DNA from: Vigna angularis
Taxonomy: Eukaryota > Streptophyta > Magnoliopsida > Fabales > Fabaceae
Direction of reading: 5' to 3'
DNA length: 64,000 bases
Assembly (NCBI RefSeq): GCF_016808095.1
Contig: NC_068973.1
Span: 14,008,501-14,072,500 of the forward strand
In this document: positions 23,301 through 35,218 of the stretch, in pieces
Numbering within the stretch: the first letter of the stretch is position 1
How the letters are laid out: every line of letters starts with the position of its first letter
Position numbers and translations under genes: made by a program
Notes under the pieces: model-generated
What the model was told of the DNA's origin: nothing
What the model saw: the letters and a program-made list of their open reading frames with translations, nothing else
Databases searched by the model: none

Positions 23301-26300
23301 GAGCTTCCGTAAGTAGAGACCCAAAAGTTCCAGTGAATTTTGAATATATATTCACACATAAACCAACCTCCAAAAATTGAGGAGAGATCATCAACAATAT
23401 TAGTGGATGACGATGCTTTCTTCATGCTTGAAGACACACCTGAAGTTTTTGACTGAAATTGGGCATCAAATACAGGGTCCTGAAAGCAAAGATGCCCGCT
23501 ACACTAGTTAAAAGAAAAATAATAATACAATGCTTGGATTACGATCAAGCATGTCAGTTCATTCTTTTTATTTGCAACATGGAAATTTTTTAATACTTGT
23601 CATTTTTTTATAATTCTTCTTTATTTAAAATGGAAAGGAAAAGAACAAAAAATAACAAACCAATAAACAAGGCATCCGACTTTGAGGATAAATTTTCTAT
23701 GCTGGAAAAGGACCGAATACCAAAGGCAGGAGCTGGCCACTACATGTAATATAAAAGATGTTTGACACAAATAGGTACTCACTGAAGTGCTGGACCTAGG
23801 AGGCCTGGGAACACTGTTAGCTCGTGCACCTTTGCTGAAGAATGATTCAAGATCATTGTCATTTTGTTGTTGGTTCATCCTTGCAGCAGCAGCTCTTTCT
23901 CGAGCCTGTACAGCAGCTCTTTCTCGAGCCTCTGCAGCAGCCCTTTCGACCGCAGCACGTTCTTGTTTACCTCTTGCCTCAGATTCAGCTCTCGCAGCAG
24001 CAGCTCGTTCCCGCACTTCCCTCTCTTTTGCCTCTGCTGCAGCCTTCTCAGCCCTTTCCTTTGCCTCAGCAGCAGCCCTTTCACGGGCTTCAGCTTGTAC
24101 CCTCTGAACTGCAGCCCTTTCAGCACGCTTCCTAGCTTCTGCATTAGCTTTCTCAACAGCAGCCCTCTCAGCTCTTTGGAGAGCTTCAACAGCTGCTCTC
24201 TCACGCGCTTCTCTAGTAGCTCTTTCTACAGCCTGTCTAGCCATTTCTCTTTCTCTCTCAAGTCTCTGTTGCTCTCTTTCTTTCTCTTCCATTTCCTTCT
24301 CACGTCTTCTTTGCTCTCTCTCCTTTTGCTCCCGTTCATGATCTAGCCTTTCCTGTTTTCCTCCATCCTCTGTCACAGCTCTGCCATCCTTTTCCAATTG
24401 CACAGGTTCCTTGCTTTTAACAGCTTTCGTATTTTCCCTCTCCCGAACTTCCTTTGCATGCCTAAATTTAGCTTCTGCTTTATCCATAGCCACTTTCATC
24501 GCTGCAGCAGCTGAGTTCATCTCTAATTCTTTATCAGCAAGACCATTTCCACGTTCATTGTCATTACCAAGACTCTTGCCCGTGGCAAAATCTTCAAGTT
24601 CATCAAACTGAAATGCAAAAGATAATTTGGCTGCAGCAGGAGTAGATTTAGGACCCTGAGAAAAATGAGTGGAACTTGGAAAAGAAGAAAATTCACTATC
24701 CTTTCTGACATTGGCAGAAGCAGATGAACCTCCTCCCGACTTGAGGTTATGTACTGGTCGGGGAGGAGGAGGTCTTGAAGGTGGTGGAGCAGCAGTTGGC
24801 TGAGTAAAAAGAGGAACCTCTGATACCGTCAGCCATATATCATCATTTGATTCAAAGTCCTCTTCATATTTAGGAGTCATATCTGCCTGGGCATTAGACG
24901 GTTTAAAACCATCATTATCATGTGAAGGGGACCTTTCGCCAAATGGTTTGTAAGAATTGGAGGAATATGTAGGCATGTCAAATGCAGCCTGATGAAATTC
25001 CTGATCATTATCAACAAGAATCTCGTTTTGTGTTTGTCTCTCAGGACTCCTCACAGATGATACACCACTTGATTCTTTATCACTGGTTGTATTTGGGGAG
25101 CTACTACCCTTTGTGCTATTTCTCTCTGGTGAGAATGCAGGCACAGAATTTCCAAGTGCACCAAAGGGATTAATATCATCATATACTTCACCATTAGAAT
25201 TTGACAAACTATCATTTTTTGTGCTTCTAGAACTGCTAAATTTACTAATTTCTCCCAATGGGTCTGTAAAGTATTTTGAGGATGAATTCGTTGAGGCTGA
25301 AGTTGGTTCAAACACTTTGAAAGGGTCATCTGTTTCACCAGAAGCCTTTTTAGAAGAATTGATAGTAGGTTGTGATGACAAATCAATATTAGGAACGGTC
25401 CTGTGAATAAAACAATATTAAAAAACGATTACAATGCATCAAGAATATGTAAAGATACGGGATTGTGTTGTCCCTTCTATTATGCTCATTCCCTTCACTT
25501 CCATTTATCCAAATGAGATGCCAAGCTAGTAACAATAAATTCATAAGATCTATGCTCAGTCCTTCATTAGACCTGATCCCATCAGGAACCAGACAAAATG
25601 AAGGATCAACTTCCAAGATAAAAATGCACAGCAGAGGAAACTTATTACCAGATATCCATGTTTACCATTGAAATCGTCACCCTTGAGAAATAAAAAAAAG
25701 AATTTTAGGAGAGAGGGGAAGGGGCAGTTACTTAGGACAGTTAGATTGTCAGAATATATGGAAATATTTTACCGTACCTTATAATAGCCATAGATTATTC
25801 TCTAGAATGGTAACCATATTTCTTTATCTTATCATGGTTTGGTTCCCTAATTAGATAGAATTATATTATAATTAGTGAAATAATGGCTAGAGGAAACCAG
25901 TTAACTCTGAACTTGAGCTTTGCAGATAGACTTCACTTCAGAAACAAAGGGCTGTCACTAAGTCAGCGTAAGACAGAATATGATAGCAATTTTAGCAAGA
26001 TTGAGAGAAAATGACTTAGTAGTATAATAAATGGGAAAAATGTTATACCACAGGTTTTAAGTTTAAATATTTGGGTTCGAATATTAAAAACTGATGGAGG
26101 ACGTAATGAAGATGTCACACATAAGAAATAAACAAAAATGGTTAACATGGACAAGGGCATTGAGGGTTAACTATGATTGCAAGGAACCAACCAGCTCAAA
26201 TTCTTGTTATATTGATGTGTGTTTGACTATCTATACTCTAATATTGAATAGCAGGATTAGTAAAATTGAAAATGTTTCAAATGGACGAGTAGTCACAAAA

Positions 26301-28425
26301 TAAAGGATAGGAAATGAAATAATTGTATACAAGTAATAAGGAGACACTGGTGATACTGACTAAAAAAATAACAAAATCATTTGAGGTGGATTGGAGTATT
26401 TTTGTTCTCAGATTATGTTCAATCCTTTCAACCAATAAAATCAGTCTTCAGGTTCCTTCTTACATCCTAACAGAACTTAATCCTCCCAGAGTGAAAGGGT
26501 TCTAATAGAGATTTGGATGTTATGGGATGCCTGGGTCTCATCACCTAGTATGGATGCTCAGTTAAGTATTTAAGTATTTGGTTCTCCCCCCTTAATACCT
26601 AACTTTTGAGGGTAGGTTCCCTCAGTGTTTGGATGCTTAGCAGGTTCTTAAACTTATGCAGTAATTTAAGTAAATGATTTTATATAAATCACTAATGCTC
26701 TATGTGTGAAAATGTGCTGACACAACCCAAGTTTGCCTACCTATAATACCCAATTTGAAAATGTCACGAAAATAAACCACGGAATAAAATAAAATTCATT
26801 GGTGGATCTCCTATTTTTCCTGAACTAATTTTTGAGCTTCACTCAACTGTCTACTTTAATGAATGAAGTCAGCAAGTATAACTAACTACACCTTACCTTT
26901 CAAACTATGTCGTGAACCCTTAAATGACAACTTGATAGATTACGGTAAAAAGTTGATATCATTCAAACAAATAACCTCAGCCTAATATTTCAAAATACAA
27001 AAGACATATAAAGTGTATTTAAGAGGATTAATGCACAACCGACAATCGTCAGCTCCTAGAAATAATACACCTGAATCCTCATTGTCAAACAGATAGTCTG
27101 TGCAAATATAGAAGAAAAATACATAATCAGAAAAAAATATATATATATATATACCCGTTCCTCTCCAAATCAGTCCAGTAATATAGGCATACTTCAGAAT
27201 ATCTACTTCGATTTCAGGCAGTCAAAACGAATTGATAGCAATGTTCGTTCCTATCGGTAGATAAGTAGGCTTGTGAACTACGAGTCTAAATTCTTTTGCA
27301 ATGAAGACCAGCAAACGAATATCACGGGCAGAGAACTTTTATACTCATGGGTGTGATCTCTAAGTTATGGAATAATTCTAAAGGATGAACTATGAAAAGA
27401 CACTAGATGATATTCGGATATTCCACATATACACAAACAATCCAAAATCCACACCCAATTGTTTGTCTTCACTACACAAGTTAATTTAAACACAATCCTC
27501 AGACCATTATTATTGTTCTTAAATTACTTAATTCACTAACGGAGCAAGCTAAGAACCAATATTTTTGCAAAAACACATTTTAGACTCCTCGGCATGTTAT
27601 ATTCAATTCAACTATTCAAGAAAGAAGAACTTGAAATGAATTGAAACTCCCTCCCTATAGTTTTTCTGGCCCTCCCTATATTTTTCTGGTATTTTATTTC
27701 AAGTGGTCCATAAATTATATAGTTAACAAAAGCTTCTTTCTCTCCTCAATTACATTACCGTCACAATCTCAGTTCTCCACGCCCTTTCAGCAAACAAATA
27801 GATTGTTCCAAAGATCAGTAAATAAACCTCAACTCCTACTACACAACATTCACTAGCTCAAATTAAATAGATTCAATTACAGACACGTAACATACCCATC
27901 AGTGGAAACCTTGCTGCTCCCGAATCCAGGGATCAAGTCATCAAAATCCGCGACACCTCGCTCTTCCTTCTCCGAAGGCTTCGATTTACCTAACCCGCCG
28001 AGAAGATCATCGAACGCGGCCGGAGTGAGAACGTCGCCGTACGAGAACTTGGAGGAGCTCTTGAGGCCGGGAACGCCGTCAAAAATGTCGTCGTCGTCGT
28101 CATGCATCGGTTTGTCGTAGACCGGTTTGTCATGCGCCGGGAGGTTAACTGACTTGGAGCGGAAATCGGCGGAGCGGCGAAACACGGAGTCGAAGTCATA
28201 GGACGCGTCTGACTTGCCACCGCCGCTAAAGAGATCGTCAAAGGAAGCGGCGTTGACGGAGTCGTGACCGGCCAAGGAATTGGAAGCTCGAGCGGACCGC
28301 GAACCTAAATCGAAGTTGAGAGAAGATGAATTGTTGGACGAAGCTTTAGGTGCTGCCATTGGCGCCGATTTTCCTTGGGGTTTGAACCCGAAATCGCTGG
28401 TTAAGAGACCATCGAAATCATTCAT
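20340..28425 (-). CDS. Auxilin-like J-domain protein (clathrin uncoating), 8 exons, 910 aa
   Basis: Exons (5'-3' on minus): 28425-27896, 25400-23783, 23479-23368, 23271-23171, 22986-22921, 22452-22363, 21689-21513, 20378-20340; all GT-AG, phases consistent, 2733 nt. Auxilins recruit Hsc70 to clathrin coats and drive uncoating; this resembles the Arabidopsis auxilin-related proteins 1/2 by its start [20 protein letters not shown]. Residues 1-470 are low-complexity Ser/Gly/Asp-rich with DPF (about 200) and NPF (about 253) motifs that bind endocytic adaptors. Residues 470-685 form a long charged Ala/Glu/Arg coiled coil. The C-terminal J domain (about 840-898) begins [15 protein letters not shown] and keeps its HPD tripeptide at 873-875; the protein ends [10 protein letters not shown], typical for the family. 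The 5' UTR next to the ATG is a CT repeat. Intron 1 is 2.5 kb. Confidence 0.95.
20945..21200. repeat. Possible transposon remnant in auxilin-like intron 7
   Basis: The sequence GCTTAATTATATTTAGTCTC followed by alternating 'ATTTTGTGAAATTGTAAGGAC'-type phrases and a GTCACGTG...GCCACATCA segment resembles the ends of legume Mutator-like repeats, including those at 9400-10777. No matching second end or target duplication was found. Confidence 0.35.
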
Positions 28426-28454
28426 CGAGAGAGAGAGAGAGTGAGAGAGAGATC
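28426..28454 (-). repeat. CT microsatellite in the 5' UTR of the auxilin-like gene
   Basis: On the minus strand a (CT)n run, interrupted by single A or C bases, abuts the start codon at 28425. CT-rich leaders are common near plant transcription starts; any effect here is inferred. Confidence 0.8.
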
Positions 28455-30740
28455 TGGTGTGCGATGGTATCCTCCGCGTACGGTGCTGGATCCGCGGGAG
28501 AGTTCGGTGAAGAGAGAACGTCACAGAGGATACAAAAAATGCTACAAACTAACCTGCGTTTCACTTTAACTTCTTTTTTTTCAATTCATTTTTTATTTAT
28601 TTATTCTCCTTTCATCTTCTGCTTCTTGTTGCTTAATACTGCCTCAGTTAGGTCGTCTTCTTTTTACTTTGTCTCTTCACTTGTTCTGCTTTTCCAACTG
28701 TATTAAAGAATTTGCATCACTGTATTCCTCAAATTCTGTTTAGTGCTATTTTGGGATTGAATCATATATGTTATGGATTCTTGTCCGGCCTTCTGATAAA
28801 AAAATTTCTCTGCTTTGTCAGTTGATGAAAGAAAGAAAGCATGACACGTTCTTCGGATTTCAAATTTTATATTTTTTCGGTCAACTTTTTTAAATTGAAC
28901 TCTTCTTCGCATTGATTTTAGAATGACAAATTGGTAGGGCTTGAAAAAAAAATTTAAACAGAGAAAAATCTGTCTTATTATTTGTGTTCTTTTTTTAATA
29001 GAAAAAAAATTTCACTAGCTTCGTGTATAAGACATGTGTTTTGGTGTTTTAAACAATTGCGCAAAATAAACAATTTAAAGGTGATGATTGAATTTAAATT
29101 TTATTTAATCTTTAATTTGATTAAGTGGTATTTAAAAAGTGTGTATTAGATGATGTGGAGTAGTTTGAGTTATTGTCAGAAGAATGAGAGTTATGTTTAA
29201 GTTTATGAATGGGAATAAACTTTTGATAGTTGTTATTTAAAAATATTAAAATTAAACAAAATCGATACTAAGTTGTTTAAAAATATATTAAATTATTATA
29301 TTAATTTAGTTTTTGAATTGAATTTTTTTAATAGAATTGTTGAACTAAATTAGATTATAACCTATGAAATTATAAAATATACTTTAAAATATAATGTTAA
29401 TGGATAATAATTCAGACAGTTCAAATAACTCAAGTAATTTAAAATAATATAATTAAATTATGTCCACTCAAATCAAATAATCATATATGTAATTATTATT
29501 ATATAATTTAATCATCCCAATTTTTTAAAGAAAATTAGTTTAATTTTACCAGTTTAATTAAGGTATTTTATCAACCATATTCCTAATTGTAAACCCTTCC
29601 AACGAGTATCGAGAATAAAATAAGTTGAGATTTTGAAATTTGTTGAAAACATATATCAATGTGTCTAAGGAAAAGAAAAAGAGTAAAGAGAGTTTAACCT
29701 CTTTTTTTTCTATTTTTCATTCTTCTCAAGCACAAAATCAAGCTTTCCTTCCAGGATAATATTCAATATGCAAAATTTATAAGAGAGTTTAGAACAACTA
29801 AAAGTAAGAGTGTTAATTGAAGGGTTTGTAGTTTATTAGAAGGAATTGTGTGAAAAAGTTTTTAATACTTGATTTAATCATTCGTGAGTTTTTTTTTTTT
29901 TTGTAAAAATCTCCAATAGGTTTTTTATTTATTTTTTGTTTTAATTGGACTTTTTTTTTAAGAATCTCAAATAGGTTTTCTACTTATATTTTGTTTTAAT
30001 TGGATCCTATTTTTTGCGAAATTGATATAAATAGAACCCTACCATTAAATTGGATCAACGTTGTTAGATTGACGTGTATGTGGCATGCTGGTGATGTTTT
30101 TTTAATGACGTGGCATAGGTTATAAAGAATTAATCCTGTCATACTTGAAGGAAACATTGGTCCTAGTTTATTGTAAAGAGGAAGCAGATTTTGAGAGAAT
30201 ATGTGATAGTATGACAAGTGTAGAGTATTTGAGTTTGCTAAATACATATGTCTTCTAAAAGTAGAGTCAAATGTTCAAGTTATGAGAGTTTTGTGAACTG
30301 AGATGGTTGGGTTATGATTTTTGCTTGATTCTAGTGTGGGCATGTGTCGTATTAAACACTTGATTCTTGCTATATATGATCGACTAATTATGATGATGAT
30401 AACTTCCTTAAATATGACATAATTTATAAATTATATGGTCTATTATAATTATACTAGCTTACCTTATTTGATTTGACTTTGTGTTTGGTTGATCTGATAT
30501 GATCATATGTTATATGTGAATAAAAGATAATGAAAAAAGAAATTTTGATCAAGTGAGACTACTTAGCCAAGTTGTATAAATTACATTTATGTATATATAT
30601 TTTGTATGGTGTACCTTCTCCAAATTTGTTGGCTTTTATTTTCAAAATTTTGCCCAAATAAAAAGCCGTAAATACATAATATATAGCTTATACTTTAATC
30701 ATTCTTAATATTAATTATGTAATACTTTAATTAGTAGTGT
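28455..30740. other. Intergenic region with the auxilin-like promoter and repeat remnants
   Basis: 28455-28700 should include the promoter of the minus-strand auxilin-like gene; no clear TATA box was identified. The remainder is AT-rich with no recognised gene, apart from the Mutator-like end at 29890-30111. Confidence 0.5.
29890..30111. mobile_element. Single end of a Mutator-like element (remnant)
   Basis: It contains AATCTCAAATAGGTTTTCTA, TTTTAATTGGATCCTA, GCGAAATTGATATAAATAG, and GTGGCATGCTGGTGATGT followed by TTTTTTTAATGACGTGGCAT. The order and wording match the terminal repeat of the element at 9400-10777, but as a diverged subfamily. The opposite end is not seen nearby, so it is a solo or truncated end. 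Confidence 0.45.
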
Positions 30741-30748
30741 GATCATGC

Positions 30749-33700
30749 CATGGTTATCAAACTCGCGAGTTAACTCATTAACTCGGACGAGTTTGCGTTC
30801 CTAGTCATGGTTGTCGAGTTAACTCGGTAATAAACTTGGTTTTCGAATAAACTCGGCGAACTCGTAAGTGAACTCAGTGGAATCGTATAAAATCGCGATG
30901 TTGTAGCGATTTGGCGAGTTTAAAACAGGTAACAACGAAAAAAGAAATATTTATTTTGAGTTTAGTATTTAATGACCTGATTAGGGTTCCTCTTCTTCGT
31001 TGTGCTTCACTCCATCACTGGCTGCGTTCGTGGTCGCCGTTCATGGTCATTATTCGTGGTCACTATTCGTGGTCACTGTTCGTGGTTGTCGTTTGTAGTG
31101 TTCTTGTTCGTGGTCACGTGGTCATGCTCCAGTGGCCTGGTTTGCTCTCACTGTCACAATCGTTGTCGTGTCGTCGTCTCGTGGTTGCGTCGCACAGACC
31201 TAGTTCGCGTATTTTCTATGGTCATATCCAAGTCAACTCTCTTACATTACGCACAGACTCTCACCATGTTTTTATTAAAAAGGTATTTTCTATGGTAATA
31301 GTGGGTCTCACCATGTTTTCTATTAAAAAAATTATTTCTATTAAAAGAATAAATTTTAATGGTTTTATCACATAAATGAAATCATTATTTTTTATTGTGT
31401 TGTGCGTTTCTCGGAGTCCACTGTCATGGTGGGTCTCACCATGTTTTTTATTAAAAAATTATTTTTATTAAAAAATAAATTCTAATGGTTTTATTAAATA
31501 AATGAAATCATTCTTTTTCACTATGTTGTGCATTTCTTGGAGTCCAATGTCATGTTTTGTTTTTAAATTTATAACATCGTGTATATCTAAGTTCACTTCT
31601 GCCATATCTTTTTTAGTGAAAAAATTTAGAGCATCATGTTTAGAAAGATATCAAATTCAATAGAAACTAATCCAAGGGCATCTTCATTCGTTAAAAGTAT
31701 AAGTAAAAATGCTCCGAGAAACCGATCTTATATTGGATGGAAACATGGGTTTGATATTAATGGTAATTGAAGGAAAGTTAAATGTAACTATTGCTCAAAG
31801 ATTGTGAGTCGATGTATATTTAGATTTAAGTATCATCTTGCTGGAACCAGAGAGGATTCTGAACCTTATGCTTCTGTTTCGGATGAAATAAGAAATTTGA
31901 TGATAAAAATAGTTGTTGAGGCCAAGAATGCTTCATCAAAGAAAAGAAACTTAAATAACATTGATGAAGATGACGAAGAAAGTGAAAGTATTGAAAGAGG
32001 ACACAAGATATTCAATTTTAAAGAAAAACAAAAAGTTGCTACTACTACCAAGGGGGGAGTTCAAGCAACTATACATCAAATGATGAAAAAAGGATACAAA
32101 GAAGAAGTTGATGCTCAAGTGATTGAACTCTTTTACACCAGTGTCATTCCTTTTAGTGTAATTAGAAATCCAGCATTTGCAAAGTTGTGTGAAATGATTG
32201 GTAAGTATGGAGTTGGATACAAACCACAATCTTATCATGATATTAGAGAGAAGCTCTTAAAACAAGCTGTGAACAAAATAGATGTAATCCTTGAGGATTA
32301 TAAGGAGGAATGGAAGACAATTGGATGTACAATTATGTCTAATTGTTGGACGGATAGAAAAAGACGTTCAATTTGCAACTTCTTCGTGAATAGTCATAAA
32401 GGGACTGTTTTTCTTTACTCACTTGACACTTCAGACATTTCAAAAACAGTTGATAAAGTTTTCAAAATGTCACTGATAATGCTGCAAATTTCAAGGTAGC
32501 TGAAAAGTTGTTGATGCAAAAGGGGGAAAATTGTATTGGACTCCATGCACATCACATTGCATTGATTTGATATTTGAAGATTTTGAAAAAAAATTAAAGG
32601 TCCATGAATTGGCCATTAAGAAGGGAAGAAAGATTACCACTTACATTTATGGAAGATCAATGTTGATTTCCTTGTTAAATTTTTTTACTAAACGTAAAGA
32701 CTTGATAAGACCGGGTGTGACTAGATTTTCCACGACTTATTTAACTTTTGTTTGTCTTCATGAATTAAAGACATCATTGTTGACCATGTTTAGCTCTGAG
32801 GAGTGGAAGACAAGCAAGTTTGGAACTTTACAAGAGGGGAGAAGAGTAGAACATGTGGTACTAGATAGCCGATTTTGGAAGAATGTCTCCACATGCCTGA
32901 AAGATGTTGCCCTTCTTATGGTGATCTTAAGATTAGATGAAAAACCCACAATGGGTTTCATTTATGAAGAGATGGATTGTGCAAAAGAGAAGATTAGGTC
33001 CAACTTTAACAATATAAAAAAGAGGTAAATTTTCAAACTTTTACTCATTCAAAGTTTAATTACTTATGTGTGAAATTATTTCTGATATAGCATAATTGAT
33101 GTAGTTATGAAAAGGTTTGGAGAATATCGATGCTCGATGGGATAATTAACTTCATAGACCTTTGCATGCAGCTGCCTATTTTCTAAACCCTCATTTCCAC
33201 TATTAACCTAACTTTAAATGGGATGATAGTGGAGAGGTGAAACAAGGATTGTATATGTGCATGAGAAGATTGATACCAGATATAGCATAAAGAAGAAAAA
33301 TTAATTTACAAATTGTTGATTTTCATTATGTTAGACGACTTTTTTGAATGGAAGATGCAAAGGAGTGCAGGAAAGAGTTAAATCCTGGAGAATGGTGGGA
33401 CATGTTTGGTGATGGAACTCTGGAGTTGAAGAGATTTGTTATTCGAATTCTAAGCTTGACTTGTAGTTCTTCTCGATGTGAGCGTAATTGAAGCTCATTT
33501 GAAATGGTAATTTAAATTATTTTTAATTTATAATTTTCTTTATTATGTTTATATCTTCACTAAAAATATTATATTTCATTTTAGGTTCATACAAAGAGAA
33601 GGAATCGTTTGCATCAACAAAAGATGAATTATTTAGTTTATGTGATGTATAACTACAAGTTGAAAAGTAAACAAATTCGAAAAATTGTTGCTATTCCATT

Positions 33701-34154
33701 TGATGACATTGAATCAGATGATGAATGGATAACTGAAGAAGCAGATGATGTTTTTGAGATTGAGCAAGTTGAAGGTGAAAATGATAGTGAAAATGTTGAC
33801 TTAGATGGAGCAACAGATCCTAGTCTAGATGTTCTTGATTTTGATAACATAACATTTGGGGACAATGAGGATGCAGAACATTCATCAGGGGAAGAGTTGG
33901 ATGAAGATGATGACGGAGATGATGATGTCATTATTAGAGGATTAGACATAGAGACTTTAACATTTTAATTTATATTTTATAATATTTCTATTTCTATGAA
34001 CTTATGTATTTGAATTTATATAATTTTGTTAAACTTATTTGAATTATGATGTTATTTATATATTTTTTCGTGCAAAGTAAACTTTTACAAGTTTACAAGT
34101 CGAGTTTATTAGACTCTCACAAGTTTACGTAAACTCTCAAATTTAACAACCTTG
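30749..34154 (+). mobile_element. hAT transposon, 3406 bp, with perfect 8-bp target duplication
   Basis: It is flanked by GATCATGC on both sides (30741-30748 and 34155-34162), the 8-bp duplication expected of hAT insertion. Terminal inverted repeats are imperfect: left CATGGTTATCAAACTCGCGA, right (reverse complement) CAAGGTTGTTAAATTTGAGA, with subterminal ACTCG/CGAGTT motifs on both sides. It encloses a decayed transposase at 31636-33968. The exact duplication suggests insertion is not extremely old, although the coding region is broken. Confidence 0.9.
31636..33968 (+). pseudogene. hAT transposase (BED zinc finger / DUF659 type), inactivated
   Basis: The frame starts at ATG 31636. A BED-type finger is recognisable (YIGWKHGF, then KVKCNYCSKIV and RFKYHLAGT with Cys-x2-Cys and a His), but a TGA at 31768-31770 interrupts it. 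The frame then runs to about 32496 with DUF659-like sequence (PFSVIRNPAFAKLCEMIGKY, TIMSNCWTDRKRRSI). After a frame change near 32470-32500, 32531-33028 continues (YWTPCTSHCIDLIFEDF, TRFSTTYLTF). Further frame changes around 33030-33480 lead into the C-terminal dimerisation region (NPGEWWDMFG, CERN then TGA, SSFE). 33490-33968 finishes with an acidic tail rich in Asp/Glu. At least two stops and two frameshifts, all three frames used: not functional. Confidence 0.88.
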
Positions 34155-34162
34155 GATCATGC

Positions 34163-35218
34163 TAACTGGGGAGTGTTAGAATTTCTCATGAACCATAACT
34201 TATTCAAAATTTACATGGACAAAATGTGAAATTTTAGAAGCTTAAAATGTTTAGATAAAAATAATTATGTATGAAACTTCAATAAAATACAAATGAAAAT
34301 TCCTTTAAAAAGTAAACAAAAAAAAACATATAATGAAAGAATCTAGTAGCAAATTTCTTCCGGATACTTCTCTAAAGGGAATAAATAAAAAATATATATT
34401 TTTTCTAGAGTAAATATTTTATACATAAGTTAAAAACAATAGACAAATAACACGACGAATACCACAAATTAGTTTACATATAAATTAATTTTAACTTATA
34501 CCTTTTTCTATTATTTTACGGTTTTGGTTTCGTAATAAACTCCGAAAATGCCTATCATATACGTAAGTTCACTTGTCAATTCTGAGTCGAAGATTTGGAA
34601 GTCTCAAACTACGCGGCAAGTGCTTTGTATATGACATCTTACATTGCTACTTTCTCCTGTATGCACCATTTCCACCTTTCTGCATCATTGATCATGTGGC
34701 AGTTCTGAACCTTAGAATAATAGACCTTTCAGACTTTTATCAGAATGAACAAGTGAAATCGCAGCATCATAAATTAGTTTGAAATAAAAAAAGATAAATT
34801 AGGATACACTAAATGTATATATGTTTGGTAAATACATATAATAAGGAGATCATATGCAATGCTTCTCATACTCTTTCCTGAATGTTTGCAACATCTTTTT
34901 TAATATTCTTTTTATGACTCTGATATTAACTGAAATTTGTTACGACTCAAAACAACATCTGGTCTCCATTTTTTTTTATATCACAAGTATCACTCCTAAG
35001 TCCTGAGTCTCAACAAATTCTAGCCAAGAGTGAAGAGCGTGCTAAAACAAGTGTATTGAAGAATATGTTCCTGTTATTTCTCATATGCTACAATTTACAA
35101 TTACTATGGTGAAAGCCAAATTACTAGTGGCATCTGAGTGGCTCCAGAGAACTGATGAGGCAGAGGCAGAGGCAGGCAGAGACATCAATAGTGTGCAGCC
35201 TAAGGGACATCTGGCACA
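34163..35218. other. Region 3' of UVR8, no further gene recognised
   Basis: The 3' UTR of the minus-strand UVR8 gene lies just below 35219. The rest is AT-rich. A plus-strand open frame at 34573-34782 has no recognisable content. Confidence 0.55.

Noticed and set aside
23621..23782. Apparent C-terminal extension of the long minus-strand frame
   Set aside because: It is read-through past a consensus GTGAGT donor at 23782; the homologous protein continues in the exon at 23479-23368 with matching phase.
23787..24346. Several long plus-strand open frames (106, 97 and 160 aa)
   Set aside because: They are antisense shadows of the repetitive Ala/Glu/Arg coiled-coil exon of the auxilin-like gene.
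27877..27895. Extra residues after STDG in the first auxilin-like exon
   Set aside because: A GTATGT donor at 27895 ends the exon, and the phase joins perfectly to 25400.
30911..31375. 154-aa plus-strand open frame at the left of the hAT element
   Set aside because: It lies in the element's 5' non-coding part, contains short internal repeats (TCATGGTCA/TTCGTGGTCAC type), and does not match transposase.
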